Of a stretch of DNA of 64,000 bases, positions 1-10,664 are shown one piece after another. Location of the stretch: assembly GCA_029945375.1 (NCBI GenBank), contig CM057066.1, positions 2,046,001 through 2,110,000 on the forward strand, read 5' to 3'. This stretch comes from Agaricus subrufescens (Eukaryota > Basidiomycota > Agaricomycetes > Agaricales > Agaricaceae). Position 1 is the first letter of the stretch; each line of letters opens with the position of its first letter. Below the pieces are notes generated by a model. That model saw nothing but the letters and a program-made list of their open reading frames with translations, made no database searches and had not been told where the DNA came from. The position numbers were made by a program, and so were the translations under genes.

Positions 1-1129
1 TCAAATTATCATGTCTTACAGAACAACTGTCATATGATGAAGAGATCTATTTGAAGAAACTTCCTTACCAATCCCTAGTTGGTTCAATGATGTATATTGC
101 AACAGGAAGTTGGCCTGATATTGCATACACCATCACAAAACTATCCTAGTTTTTAGACTGTTATTGGGAAGAACATTAGTTAGCAGCTCTATGATGTGCC
201 AAATACCTATGGATGACTAAAGACCTCAAATTAAAACTTGGAGGAACCAAAGAGCCACAACTTTTTGGTTATAGTGATTCATCATACATATGCTGATTGT
301 GTTGATACCCAAAGATCTTTGATGGGATATTATTTCTCATTAGATTCAGGAGTTATATCATGGAATGCAAAGAAACAGAAGACAGTATCTTCATTGACAA
401 CTAAAGATGTAACAAGCTTAGTAAGACAAAAGTAATGTGTCCACTTTATATTGATATACCTAAAGATGTAACAAGCTAATGGACATACATAAGTGTAAAG
501 TATACTAAGAATAAAGATTGACATACATACCTCAGTGAGATGAAAGTAATGTGTCCACTGAGGTTACATAGTAAGGTTCTAGCTATATGTACATCAGCAA
601 GCCAAGCTGAGAGGAACTAAATAGTACCAAATAGAAATATGTATAGGTTTTTTGAAAGTAGGTTTGGGATAGGGGAATGATGGTAGAGAAAACAGAAACT
701 TAAGAATGTAGTGTTCAAAGTTAGAAAGATAGAAAAGGATATTTGTTAAAAATAGAAGTATCATGTTAAAACAGACCTGATATTGAAGTAACCTCAATAA
801 CAACCAAAGCCAAGTATATCACATGTGGGGAGGCTACAAGAGAGGCTATATGGTTGAAGAATCAGTTGAAGGAAAGAGGAATTGAATTAGATAAACCAAC
901 AACCATATTCTGTGACAACAATGGAGCCATGACATTGGCAAAAGATCCTATCCAGCATGCCCAAAACAAGCACATTGAAGTTAGACACTATTTCATTAGG
1001 GAGAAGATTAACAATGGAATTGTTGACATCTGGAGGATTCCATCATAGCTTAATATTGCTGATATCTTCACCAGACCTTTACCAAGATATGTCTGTGAAA
1101 GGTTGAGGAAGAATATTGGTGTTGAATGA
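1..1129 (+). mobile_element. Ty1/copia retrotransposon 3' fragment (RNase H end), degenerate
   Basis: This is the C-terminal end of a copia polyprotein, the RNase H that removes RNA during reverse transcription. Forward-strand translation gives DIAYTITKLS near 120, YSDSSYAD-like residues near 270-300, GYYFSLDSGVISWNAKKQK near 325-380, EATREAIWLKNQL near 832-870, and the catalytic-type FCDNNGAMTLAKDP at about 910-950. It then reads HNKHIEVRHYFIREKI-like residues and ADIFTRPLPRY before a stop at about 1129, in the usual copia order. The upstream part lies outside the window. It is broken: there are stops near 149 and 1048, and roughly 350 bp (about 420-790) interrupts the RNase H between the SSLTTK and TSITTKAKY segments. 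It cannot encode an active enzyme. Assignment to copia rather than gypsy rests on the SxxTTxAEY-like and ADxxTKxLP-like motifs. Confidence 0.9.
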
Positions 1130-1163
1130 AGTTCTCGTTGATTTTTTTTGTGTTGAGGAGGAG

Positions 1164-1430
1164 TGTAGAGGAGAAAGCAACATGTGCAAGGTACCTGTGT
1201 CACATGTTTTGACATGTTAGTTTTGTATCGGATTGAACCATTTACTCACCTCAGTCTCATTTACATCAGACTGAGGTGAGTATCCCTATATCTTGGACTT
1301 CTATCTATAACATTAGCTCACTATACTATTAGTTCATTGTGTACAGGTAACCTATCTGTCAATATAAATCTCATTTACATCAGACTGAGTTCATTGTGTA
1401 CAGATCCCAATAGTATCTGAATTTCTTGCA
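1164..1430 (+). repeat. Putative copia 3' LTR
   Basis: A purine-rich tract (gaggaggag, about 1155-1163) lies just after the polyprotein end and is followed by sequence starting TGTAGAGG and ending TTGCA. That matches polypurine tract plus TG...CA LTR ends. Inside is a perfect 13-bp inverted repeat (1245-1257 and 1268-1280, 10-bp loop). Two direct repeats are also present: a 20-mer at 1255-1274 and 1369-1388, and a 16-mer at 1331-1346 and 1388-1403. The exact ends are inferred because the 5' LTR is not in the window. Confidence 0.55.
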
Positions 1431-2033
1431 GTGTTACATATTTGCCCCAGAGTCGGGGACTGGTGCTCTTGAGCACCACTACGATCTTTCACACGGCCCC
1501 ACATTTTAGGTTACGCAAAGCTTGGAAGTGGTTTATCTGTTACCGGCACAGTGGCTCCTTCATGATGGATTGATTCAGCGCTCAAAACAGAAATATGAAT
1601 TTCGATCCCTATAAACTAGCTAACCAAACAAATTAGAAGCCAACGCCACAGATGGCATCTAAAACAGATAGCGGGGATCGAATAACACTACGAGAGTTTG
1701 CCAGCTCACCAAACCGTTGAATGTTCAACATTGAAAGGGTGCTACGGTGAGAAAAGAGAATAACAAGGGGTGGGGGGGGGGAGAATAACAGAAGTACTGT
1801 AGATACGCCGCAGGATCCTAGCCCGAGGTATATACGGTCGCTATTGACGAAAAAAAAAAGAGAGACAGAAATACGAGGGTAATTTTCGACGTTTTCACAT
1901 AATGATAAAAAGAAATAAGAAGTTTTCCAAGAAAAATCGTGTAGTGTATCCTTTCTAACACGGAACGAGAGAGGGGGGTATTTGGGGTAGAGACCGGGAT
2001 GTGACGGATGATGGTGAGAAGGGGAGTAGACGT
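1431..2033. other. Intergenic, no gene seen
   Basis: I see only A-rich and G-rich low-complexity runs (for example near 1770 and 1850) and no coding pattern. It probably includes the 3' UTR of the LysM gene on the minus strand. Confidence 0.5.
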
Positions 2034-2918
2034 TTAGATCTCATCACACCAGGGGAGGTCTTCATCATCATCATCATCAGCGGGAGCGGGTTTGGTGTGA
2101 GCGGGAGCGGGAGCCTCAGTGGTAGCTGGAGCTTTGGTGGTAGCTGGAGCTTTGGTGGTAGCTGGAGCGGGAGCTTTAGTGGAAGCTGGCTCAGAGGCTT
2201 TGGGGGGAGGTGGAACGGCGGCTTTGGTGGCCGAGGGGACAGCAGGAGTAGCGGTCACGGGGATTGCGGTCGCCGGGGTGGCGCCTGCCGGAGCAGGTGG
2301 GACTTTGACAGTCGAGGCAACACACAGAACCTATCAAATGCAAAATCACGTCAGAACATGAACGTTACGTGTCGCGGATCACGGGGGGGGAGGCGTGAGT
2401 TTACTCACCTCACCAACGTAGATATTGTCACATCCATCGTTGATTTGAGGGTTGTTGAGGTAGAGGATGGTAGAGTTGAGGTTGCCCATGGAGGCAATGG
2501 CATCACAGGTGTCGTCCTGCTTCACGACGTAAACGTCGGTACAGTCTTCGGCGGCAGTGGTCCCGAGACAGATTTGCTCGCCGGGCATGAGATTGCTGCA
2601 GGTCGAGTCGATAACGCCCTGGTTCACGACAGCGAGCTGGTACCTGTGCGACAGCAACCCTGAGCGGTGGCCCGCGACTGGGAAAGGGGTGTGTACTTAC
2701 GTGGAGCATTGTTGAGAAGCGGAGATTTGGTCACAGATGTCTCCTGATTTGACAGTATACGTCCTGGAGCAATCAGCGGCGGCGAGTGCAGCTAGCAGGG
2801 ATAAAAAAACGCGCCGGTCAGGGTTTGGTCCGAGCGCACCGCGGCGGGGTTAAGAAAGATGCTTACACTGGGCGAAGAAGGCCACAACAGCAACGGTGAT
2901 GGTTTTGGTGGAGAACAT
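2034..2918 (-). CDS. Secreted two-LysM protein with Pro/Ala/Thr-rich tail
   Basis: LysM domains bind chitin or other N-acetylglucosamine polymers; secreted fungal LysM proteins act in wall binding or in hiding chitin from hosts and competitors. The model joins 2918-2867, 2791-2701, 2643-2409 and 2330-2034 (224 aa; exon sum divisible by three). Residues 1 to about 22 form a signal peptide (MFSTKTITVAVVAFFAQ then SALA). LysM1 starts around YTVKSGDICDQIS. LysM2 has YVVKQDDTCDAIAS and NPQINDGCDNIYVGEVLCV. Both are cysteine-rich in the fungal style. The last third is a low-complexity tail (PPAPAG, TPATA, TTKAPA repeats), then five aspartates and a final WCDEI. It lies head-to-head with the COQ1-like gene about 600 bp away. 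Whether it is an effector or a wall protein cannot be told from sequence. Confidence 0.9.
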
Positions 2919-3521
2919 GGCGAGAAAGAGAGTGACAAAGGAAGGAATGGAGGGGAGGGGGGGGGTTGCTGTTGGGGAGGGAAGAAAAAGGACGGACCTG
3001 GAATGGGAGATTTCTGAAAATCAGACGGGCGGGTATTTATACGGCAGCCCTCCCACCTCTCCCGCCGTCCGTCAACCGGTCTCCTTGGTGATGGCTTGTT
3101 CTCGTTGCCTTCCTCAGGCTCGCCGCGCCGCGCGCTCGCCGTCTGCGTGCTGCTCGACTCGAGCGTGGGTGCATCCCGACGGGCTCTCGCGCCATGGACA
3201 GTCTCCAGGAGGGTCGCGATTTGGACACCAGTTTTTGCCCTCGCCGGCCGGCCAGGTACCCAATTTGGCGCTTGGGCCTGCGAAAATTGACCAAACTTGG
3301 ACCCGGTAGCACGAGGCGGGTCTTGGCATTGCACGTTCAACGCGCCAGGGGCAGGCCGGCGGGTTGGCAACTGTTGGGTTGCTTTTGACAGTCTGTCAAT
3401 TACATGGAAACTTGTGTTGCCGTTTTTCATTTCAAGCGCAATGAATTCCGTACATCTAATCATGATGTACTCGTGGGAACGCAAGGGGACGGAAAAGGCT
3501 GGGCGACTTTGCTGCGCCCGC
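2919..3521. promoter_or_regulatory. Shared divergent promoter region (LysM / COQ1-like)
   Basis: About 600 bp separates the two start codons, which face away from each other. The part near the COQ1-like gene is very GC-rich. No specific transcription-factor site can be supported by eye. Open frames crossing it are a by-product of the GC content. Confidence 0.45.
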
Positions 3522-5013
3522 ATGTTGCGCTGCTCGCGGGTGTTCTGCTCGCACGCGCCATCCCGCCCGCGCCCGGACCCCTTCGCGCTCCTCGCCCCGC
3601 GCCTCGGCCTCCTGCGCACGGACCTCCTCCGCCTCCTCGCCTCGGCCCACCCCGCCCTCTCCGAGCTCTCCCAGTACTACTTCCGCCACCCCTCCAAACA
3701 GGTCAGACCCCTCCTCGTCCTCCTCCTCTCCCAGGCCACAAATGGGCTCGGCCGCAACTGGAACCGCAAGCTCTGGGAGTCTGTCCAGCCTGCCGCCGGG
3801 GGCCGCGCCGAAGAGCTCGATGTCCCGCTCTCTCCTCCCGACGTCCTCACCGACTCCAACCCCCATTTTCCCAACCACACGAGCACCTTTCGCGACCCCT
3901 TTGTCTTCACATCCGACTCCCCCCGTTCCCAAGCCCAACATAGACCATCCTACCCCCATTCCGCCGACCCTCCACCGTCGGCCCCCAAACTTCACTCTCC
4001 AGACACAATCCTCCCCACCCAACTCCGTCTCGCACAAATCGTAGAAATGCTGCATACAGCATCGTTGCTCCATGACGACGTCATAGACGCTTCAGCTCTC
4101 CGTCGCGGTGCACCCTCCGCTCCGTCAATCTTCAACAACAAACTCTCCGTCCTCGGTGGTAATTTCATTCTAGGACGCGCCTCTGCCGCTTTAGCGCGTC
4201 TAGGCGATCAAGAAGTAACTCAACTCATCGCAAGCATTATTTCCAATCTCGTCGAAGGTGAAATTCTACAAATGAAAGATGTCGTTCAAAAACAACAGCA
4301 GCAACAACAACAACAGCTGCAATCCACAGAGAAGAAAGACATACTTGTCGACGATATTGAAAAAGCGACTTGTGACGGGAAGAAGACCCTAAAATACCAA
4401 GACGCGTGGAACGTCTATCTCCAAAAAACATACCTCAAAACAGCCTCACTCATGGCTAAAGGTGCACGTTCAGCCGTCGTACTCGGCGGTTGCGCCGAAG
4501 GTGAAATATGGAAAGAAGTCGCCTACGCATACGGTCGTAATCTTGGTATCGCATTCCAAGTACGTGTATATACCCTTCCTTTTTCTTTTTTTGTTCCCGA
4601 ACTAAATTTATTGCGTTTCAGCTTGTTGATGATGTATTGGATTATGAATCTGCTTCGAGCACACTTGGAAAACCCGGGAATGCGGATCTGCAGTTGGGTT
4701 TGGCGACCGCACCGGCGCTTTATGCTTGGGAAGAGCATCCAGAGATGGGTGAACTTATAGGCCGAAAATTCGAACATAAAGGCGATGTTGAGAAGGTTAG
4801 TAACCTTGTCGATTCGAATAAAACATCTTTATGAACTTTGCTTGAATAAAGGCGAAGAATCTTGTACACCAATCGTCGGCTATAGCAAGAACAAAAGAGT
4901 TGGCGATGCAGTATGTAGATGAGGCCAAGAATGTGTTGAGAGAGTTGCCGAGGAGTGAGGCTAGAGATGCTTTGGAGGTTTTGGCTGAACGGGTTATCGG
5001 GAGGAAGAGTTAG
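3522..5013 (+). CDS. COQ1: Trans-polyprenyl diphosphate synthase, COQ1 type
   Basis: Enzymes of this family condense isopentenyl diphosphate units to make the long prenyl tail of ubiquinone, at the mitochondrial inner membrane. Exons 3522-4559, 4622-4795 and 4852-5013 give 457 aa in frame. The start was chosen because the N terminus (MLRCSRVF...) is basic and looks like a mitochondrial presequence; in-frame upstream ATGs exist. Family marks are LSQYYF...KQVRPLLVLL near residues 45-70, the first Asp-rich motif HDDVID (Asp185, Asp186, Asp189), GEILQMK, and the second motif LVDDVLDY (Asp349, Asp350, Asp353). Two insertions are odd: a Pro/Ser-rich stretch of about 70 residues before the first Asp-rich motif, and a polyglutamine run at about residues 256-266. 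A secondary-metabolism paralogue is possible but the KxxRP and DDVID context favours COQ1. Confidence 0.92.
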
Positions 5014-7021
5014 TGCACCTCTTAAAGACGTAAATGTCTTTTTTGCAATTGGAAGGGCTTTTTTGTTTTGCTCAGAGTGCCTGTATCACTTGCCTTTCTG
5101 ACCTTGTACAGACCGTATTATGGCTGACAGAAATAAGGTGTCTGGTTGGACTATGCACGTCGTAGAGCGGAGACTTGTCTCGCGACGGGGGCATTCTTGA
5201 GTGAGTCCGTCGAAAAAGTCGCATGTAGAATCTAAAGGGGGGCTTGACCATAACACTATACAACAATCCGAGGTGTCCTCCATATCCCATTTTCTGGCAC
5301 CTTCGCTTGTCCTGGAGGAGTCACATTAGTTGAGAAGACAGTGTGGGGGCTTCGTAACTTTGTGGATGTTTTTCCACTTGTCACCCCTAGTATAATCTGA
5401 TGGAGGGGATTTCTTCTAATGAAATGCCATCGTGGTGGCCTGTGGGTGGGTCCAATATTTAAGTATATATATAGCAGATAGTCTGCATGCCATAAGGATG
5501 ACGGAATCGCGGTACGTTAAAAGTTATAGTTGTCGTCGTTTTTTTTTTGTCATCTCAGTAGTAGTACATAGTCCTTTATGGACAACATATACTAATCACC
5601 AGGGGTAGAAGTTTAGATTTAGGAATAAAGAAGGGGAATGGATAGGCCTTGGAGATCGGAAGTGTGTCCTGAAAAATTGAATGACATGACGGATGGGTGT
5701 ATCTGTTTTTATTCTGATCATCCATGTCGGACGTCTTGCGCATGCGGTAAAGAAGAGCCTGAAACCTAAAGTCTGAAGTGCGCTGCAACCGGCGCCTGTT
5801 CGGGGTTATCACCCTCTTGTATCCACCGTCCGTACTTTATCCGACTCGCAAAGACCTCAGCGGATTAAAGTTATATATCTCCTTTGGATATTCAACTCCA
5901 GGTAATCCTTACACTCGCGATATTGGGAAGAATCACTTTCACTATTTGCTCGATTCGTGCATCACCGCTGATTGAAAAAAACAACTGATCCGACATGCGC
6001 GCCCATTTTTTCGAAAGTCAACTTTTACGAGTTTATATTCGGGTCGTCTTCATTGCGAAGAAAAAGTCTAGTATGAATCGTTAGATAAATGAAATGAACA
6101 TAAAGGGGTGTCTGGACTATCCAGTTTTGGAAAATGTAAATTGATACTGGGGTTAATCGGTGGCAGAATATCATAAGATTCATTCTGCTGTTGAATGTGT
6201 CCCTTGTTAGTGTAAAAATTACTTCATGCACAGATTTTTATACTGAGCTCTTACTCAAGGATCTCATGAAAAGGCGGTTGATCGACTTTTGTTTTGAAGT
6301 TTACAATCTCGGCGATTCGCAACCCGTCAGGCCTTAGGCCTTTCGACCAATGCCTCCGAAGTTCGCTCCCTCAAGATACCAGTGATATACCGGATGCAGA
6401 TCCGAAGTGTGAGATTTGCGATTTGCACACCCTCGCCCCCCGGAGACTTTTCCAGTTTGGTTCAGTGCCTCTGTTTTTTTTTTGAACGCGTTGCCCTGGA
6501 AATTGCCAATCGGTGTTAAGAGTCCACTTTTCTGGACCACAGCGTCAAGTTGTGCTTTGCCAAAAAGCTTTTGCAAAAGTGGGCTCGTGAGGACGACGAC
6601 GACGATGACGATAGCTGTTATGCCAAAGCCGCGAAAGTTTTTTGTATTTTATCTTTGATTCGGTTCCGGTGTAAACTAGACCTGATATATAGTCTTGCCC
6701 CCCCATTTCGGGTCCTTTCAAGAATCAGATGTCCTTAACCCTTTTGTGCTCGGTTCACGATCCGAACGGGGGCCAGCTGAAAGAATGAAGTGGAAACCTT
6801 TTTCCTTCTTAATTTCCGGTTCTTTGCCACATCTAGATTGTAGTTGCATTTGATCCTCAAGTCGAGATGCTCTCCTGGCTCTTAAGACCATCCGTGTACA
6901 AAATTCGGTTTTTCATGATCATGTCATTATCGTCCGATCGTTATACCGTTATATCATTATATACATCGGTTTACAAGTAGTACACACACAAAACATAACA
7001 GAAATCGTTCAAATGATATCT
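5014..7021. other. Intergenic, about 2 kb, no gene recognised
   Basis: This holds the 3' flanks of the convergent COQ1-like and UbiA genes. I looked for exon-like stretches on both strands. Several short open frames occur (for example around 6330-6660 on both strands) but none shows a family motif or a consistent splice pattern. Confidence 0.4.
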
Positions 7022-8339
7022 TTACATCCAAACCTTGATCCCTGCATCGGCTATCAAACCGGCAAGAATAACTTGACCGATTGGTACGGTCTTGAGGAAA
7101 AAGTCTTTACAATCTTTAGGTACATCCACGTTCGTCTTTGCCAGCTTTGAGAAAAGCATGACTGCGCCGCAAAGGAGACCAAGGTAGAATGTGACACCTT
7201 GGCCATTCATCCATCCCGCCCAAGCGAAGAGTGAGAAGAAGCCGGCTCCGTTCATGGCACAGATGGGCCTGGTGGAATATCCAAGGAGAAGAGCGGGGGA
7301 GTTCAAGCCAATTCTAATGTCGTCATTCTTGTCCTTAAAGAAACGATTTGGGGGTTATCATTGAGGCAGAAGGATGTGAGTTGGTAACGTACCTGGTGCT
7401 GGTAGATGGTTTCGTAGGTGAAAGTCCACATGCATGATGCGATGTATAGCGATGATAGCATTTTCCAGGGAATGAGTTGGGGATTGCCAACAGCGTGAGC
7501 CCAACCCATGAATGCGCCAACGTTAATCATGAGTCCCTGGGCTCATAATCAGGTACAGAGCCGGATTGAGTTGGCATACCGATGCTTACCAAAGGAATGG
7601 GCGCGAGATTTGTCCACCGCTGATAATTGGATTCCTCCGGTCAAAAAAATCAGAGTGATGATAAATTCTCAACATGTACCTTGCAAGTCGGATAGACCAA
7701 ATAGATCGGCCATGCGAACATTGAGATCCTACGTCTGTAAGCACGTTCAGTTTGTCACATGTAATGATCCAGGGAACACCAAAAGGTACTGACACCGGTG
7801 CGGGCAAAATTTCATAAGCAATATAGAGACCGATGGAAACTTGAGCAAAAAAGAATAACCAGGCTCGCTCCAGGGTGATAGCGCCTCTGGGAATAGGTCG
7901 TATCTTGGTTCGTTCAACAAGTCCGTCGACGTCTGAGTCGAGGATATCGTCGATGACCATTACCTATATATAGCACCGTCAGCATGGATTCAAACCAACT
8001 CGGAGATCGAAATTTCAAACCTACCATAGATTTGATGCCGAAACATAGTGGTACATACAAGGCGGCAAGTCGCACAGCGTCCATTGCTGCGATGTGTTGG
8101 GCATGATAGGCCATAGTTATTGACCAAGCTAAACAAAAAGCGTCAGTACTTGCTCTTACAAATTTCTGAAACGTAATCATCGTACCGGTAGGTAGCCAGA
8201 CAACCCAGAACCCGATGTTATTGTGAAGCCTACAGAGTTCCCAACATGCTTTCACTTCCGTCAAGGTTGGTAGGGCCAGTAATGATCGAAGGGATGGCAG
8301 AGATGAAAAATTCTGAGATTCAACTTTGAGAGCGGCCAT
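7022..8339 (-). CDS. UbiA-family aromatic prenyltransferase
   Basis: UbiA enzymes are integral-membrane proteins that attach a prenyl chain to an aromatic acid or related acceptor, either in ubiquinone synthesis (COQ2) or in fungal meroterpenoid pathways. Exons 8339-8186, 8128-8025, 7963-7794, 7734-7680, 7619-7590, 7536-7393 and 7333-7022 sum to 322 aa in frame. The first Mg-diphosphate motif is DDILDSDVDG (NDxxDxxxD type with Asp replacing Asn), followed by ERTKIRPIPRGAIT. The second is YQHQDKNDDIRIG. LHNNIGFW and YPTCKRWTNLAPIPLG match family landmarks, and hydrophobic segments are spread throughout. The N terminus (MAALKVESQN) does not look like a mitochondrial presequence and the length is short for COQ2, so I favour a secondary-metabolism enzyme. 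The acceptor and prenyl donor are unknown. Confidence 0.88.
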
Positions 8340-9564
8340 ACTGAAGAAGGGCGGGATGGGAAACTTGTACTACAAGATGGCAGTCCAGTATCCGTATTTA
8401 TAAGCACTCAAGCAGATGTCTTGGAAGGCCAGGATTTTTCCTACACTATCAGCCGCTATGTGACAGGGTCAGTATACGCCTACCCGATCTGGCTATCCTT
8501 ATGATTGATTATCATGATTTTGGTCTTGTGCCCCATCAAGTGGGCCCTACACCAACCTCATGGTCCCTTCTTCCGGCTGGTAAAAAGGGACTCTGATGTT
8601 CAACTAGACTTATCCATTTTGGGTAACTATAATCTCAGGAAGAAGCAAGATGATCCACCATGGAAGCTCGAACGTTGAGCTTCTTGAGAATTGAAAATAT
8701 CATACGTGTTATCTTATGACTCAAAATGGGGATTCGGACTGTCATACTTTACTAGGAGAGTAAGGATTCAATTTACCCCCAGTTTCCCCCCACGATCTCG
8801 CAGTCCGTCCGAACTCGGATCCGGGCTTCACTCATTTTCCAAGTGCCCCACATTTACTGACAGCCTTGTGCCGTAATTATACCCGTTCTGTCGCAACAAT
8901 TTTATAGGTATATCCATTGAACTTGCCTCGTGTTGTATTTGTTTCCGGGATTCACTGCCTTCCAATTCTGTTGGCTACTTGGTACCGATGGTTGTCAGTG
9001 GTTTGGGGGGTGGGTGTAGTTAGCGCCCGTTTTTATTCCTAGGGTTAACAACAACAAGTTGAGTTGAACAGATAATAGGAACCATCATAAATCTAGGCTT
9101 TGGGAGACACTACAACGACGTTGGGGTATGCGAGCTTGGCTCAGGCCCCGCGGTTCAGTCTTTAGCAGGACTGCGCATCTTCAATGGGGTTGGATTGAAA
9201 TACGGTACAACTAGAATAACAGAGTTAGTGCCATCCACAAATGACGCTTCTATCTAACACTTGTTGATGCTTCGCAACTCTCACTTCCCTGAGTCACATT
9301 ACGTGAACAGTGAGGTATACCCGAAAGGCGTCCACCAGGGTCATAATTTACATATATAGACATATTTGCCGAATGCCTATTCGCCCGTAACCGGGCAATC
9401 GTATTGACCAAATTGACTGAATCACTGACGAGCTGCATCCTGTGGCTTTTTTTCCCAGGCTCCACGAATACAACTAAGCACACGGAAGTTCTTAAGCTTC
9501 AGGGCTACTACAAGCCGGAAAATTCCAAGTTTCTTGGCAGAAGTCGTCTGCCTTACAGACTCAT
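8340..9564. other. Intergenic, no gene recognised
   Basis: This contains the upstream region of the UbiA gene and sequence before the next possible gene. No exon chain with family motifs was found on either strand. Confidence 0.4.
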
Positions 9565-10163
9565 ATGGCTCATGAACCCGCTGTTCCGGCCGTTGCTTGT
9601 CAACTGCCTAATCTCTGTGAGTAATTGAGATTACATCACCCGATTGGTCAATTTGAAGAAGTCAGCAATCTCTCCTTCCGAAAATCCTTCCTCGTTTATT
9701 TACATCTGGGCCCTGAAAAAGATAGGCGACGACGTAGTGAAAAAGTCGGGGTGGAGACCCGAACATGTGAGTCGCTTTCTGGGTCCGGCACATCATCCGA
9801 TATCCCAAAAGTTTCAGGCATGTGCCAGTTCGTTGGCACTGACAACGTCTCCTAGCCTGTATATAGAAAACCTGGTGACCTTCTACTTACACCACGAGTA
9901 AGCGCTAGTGAACTTCCAAGGAGCTTATCTTCGCCACAAATCCTCCAGAGTACATTTTATACGCCACAGATCAGCCTATGGGGGCCCTAGTTTTGTCACA
10001 AGATGATCCAACCAAGGGCTGGAAGGAGTTGGTCGGATATATCATCAAAACAAAATGTACAATGTCAAAGCGTGTACCTGGTATGTCTAGACGAGGGTTG
10101 GCTGACGAATACGATACGCCGAAAATCAGGAAAAATAGGTCCGCATTATCCAAACTGGATTAG
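9565..10163 (+). CDS. Small hypothetical gene, model unresolved
   Basis: Exon-like pieces chain together: 9565-9616 (MAHEPAVPAVACQLPNL), 9666-9766 (ISPSENPSSFIYIWALKKIG then DDVVKKSGWRPEH), 9818-9897 (ACASSLALTTSPSLYIENL then VTFYLHHE), and a downstream stretch after 9921 containing ELIFATNPPEYILYATDQP and GALVLSQDDPTKGWKELVGY. The first three join with clean GT-AG signals. The last join conflicts by one frame with the only good donor (GTAAGC at 9898), so either an exon is missed or the gene carries a frameshift. A further exon-like patch (FDPGNLGQKSREAYVVLSSP) follows near 10250-10310. I do not recognise the family. It lies between the UbiA and P450 genes, so a tailoring role is conceivable but unsupported. 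Confidence 0.35.
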
Positions 10164-10664
10164 AGCTTCCTGTGTTTGTCATCGTGTCATCGTCTGTGTG
10201 TGTTTTTCGGCTTGCAATTTTTCTTTTTCCATATGTTCAGTTCGACCCAGGCAATCTCGGCCAAAAATCCAGGGAAGCGTATGTGGTGCTGAGCTCCCCA
10301 GGGCCATACCGTATCATACGTCTAATATATCCTTTTTCGATTTGTGGGTGGTGACGACAAAATTTTATTTTCTCTATCAGAATTCTACATGATAGGTGGA
10401 ATTCTTCTTCGCTTCTCGTCAATCACTTTTAGGCAGCCTTCGCTTAGGCTTAGACAGAGAAGTTCTATTTTGCGAGGGGAACAGGAAGTGTAATTATGTC
10501 TGCACCATGTCCGAGACCGGTGCTGGAAGATGATTATGCGCCTGATATTTTTTTAAAAATCATTAGGTACTTCGGAACGAAAAGTTGCTTACCAACTTCA
10601 ATGTTTCACAAGGGTTTTATCTTTTCTACACGCGCGTGACTATTCTAAAGCAACCCGGCGATGT

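Noticed and set aside
2001..2663. Plus-strand 220-codon Gly/Ser-rich open frame over the LysM gene
   Set aside because: It is the antisense of the LysM exons and tail; the minus strand has the signal peptide, LysM motifs and clean splicing.
2792..4073. Long minus-strand open frames across the COQ1-like gene and its promoter
   Set aside because: They arise from high GC and Pro/Arg-rich composition; the plus strand carries the DDVID enzyme motifs.
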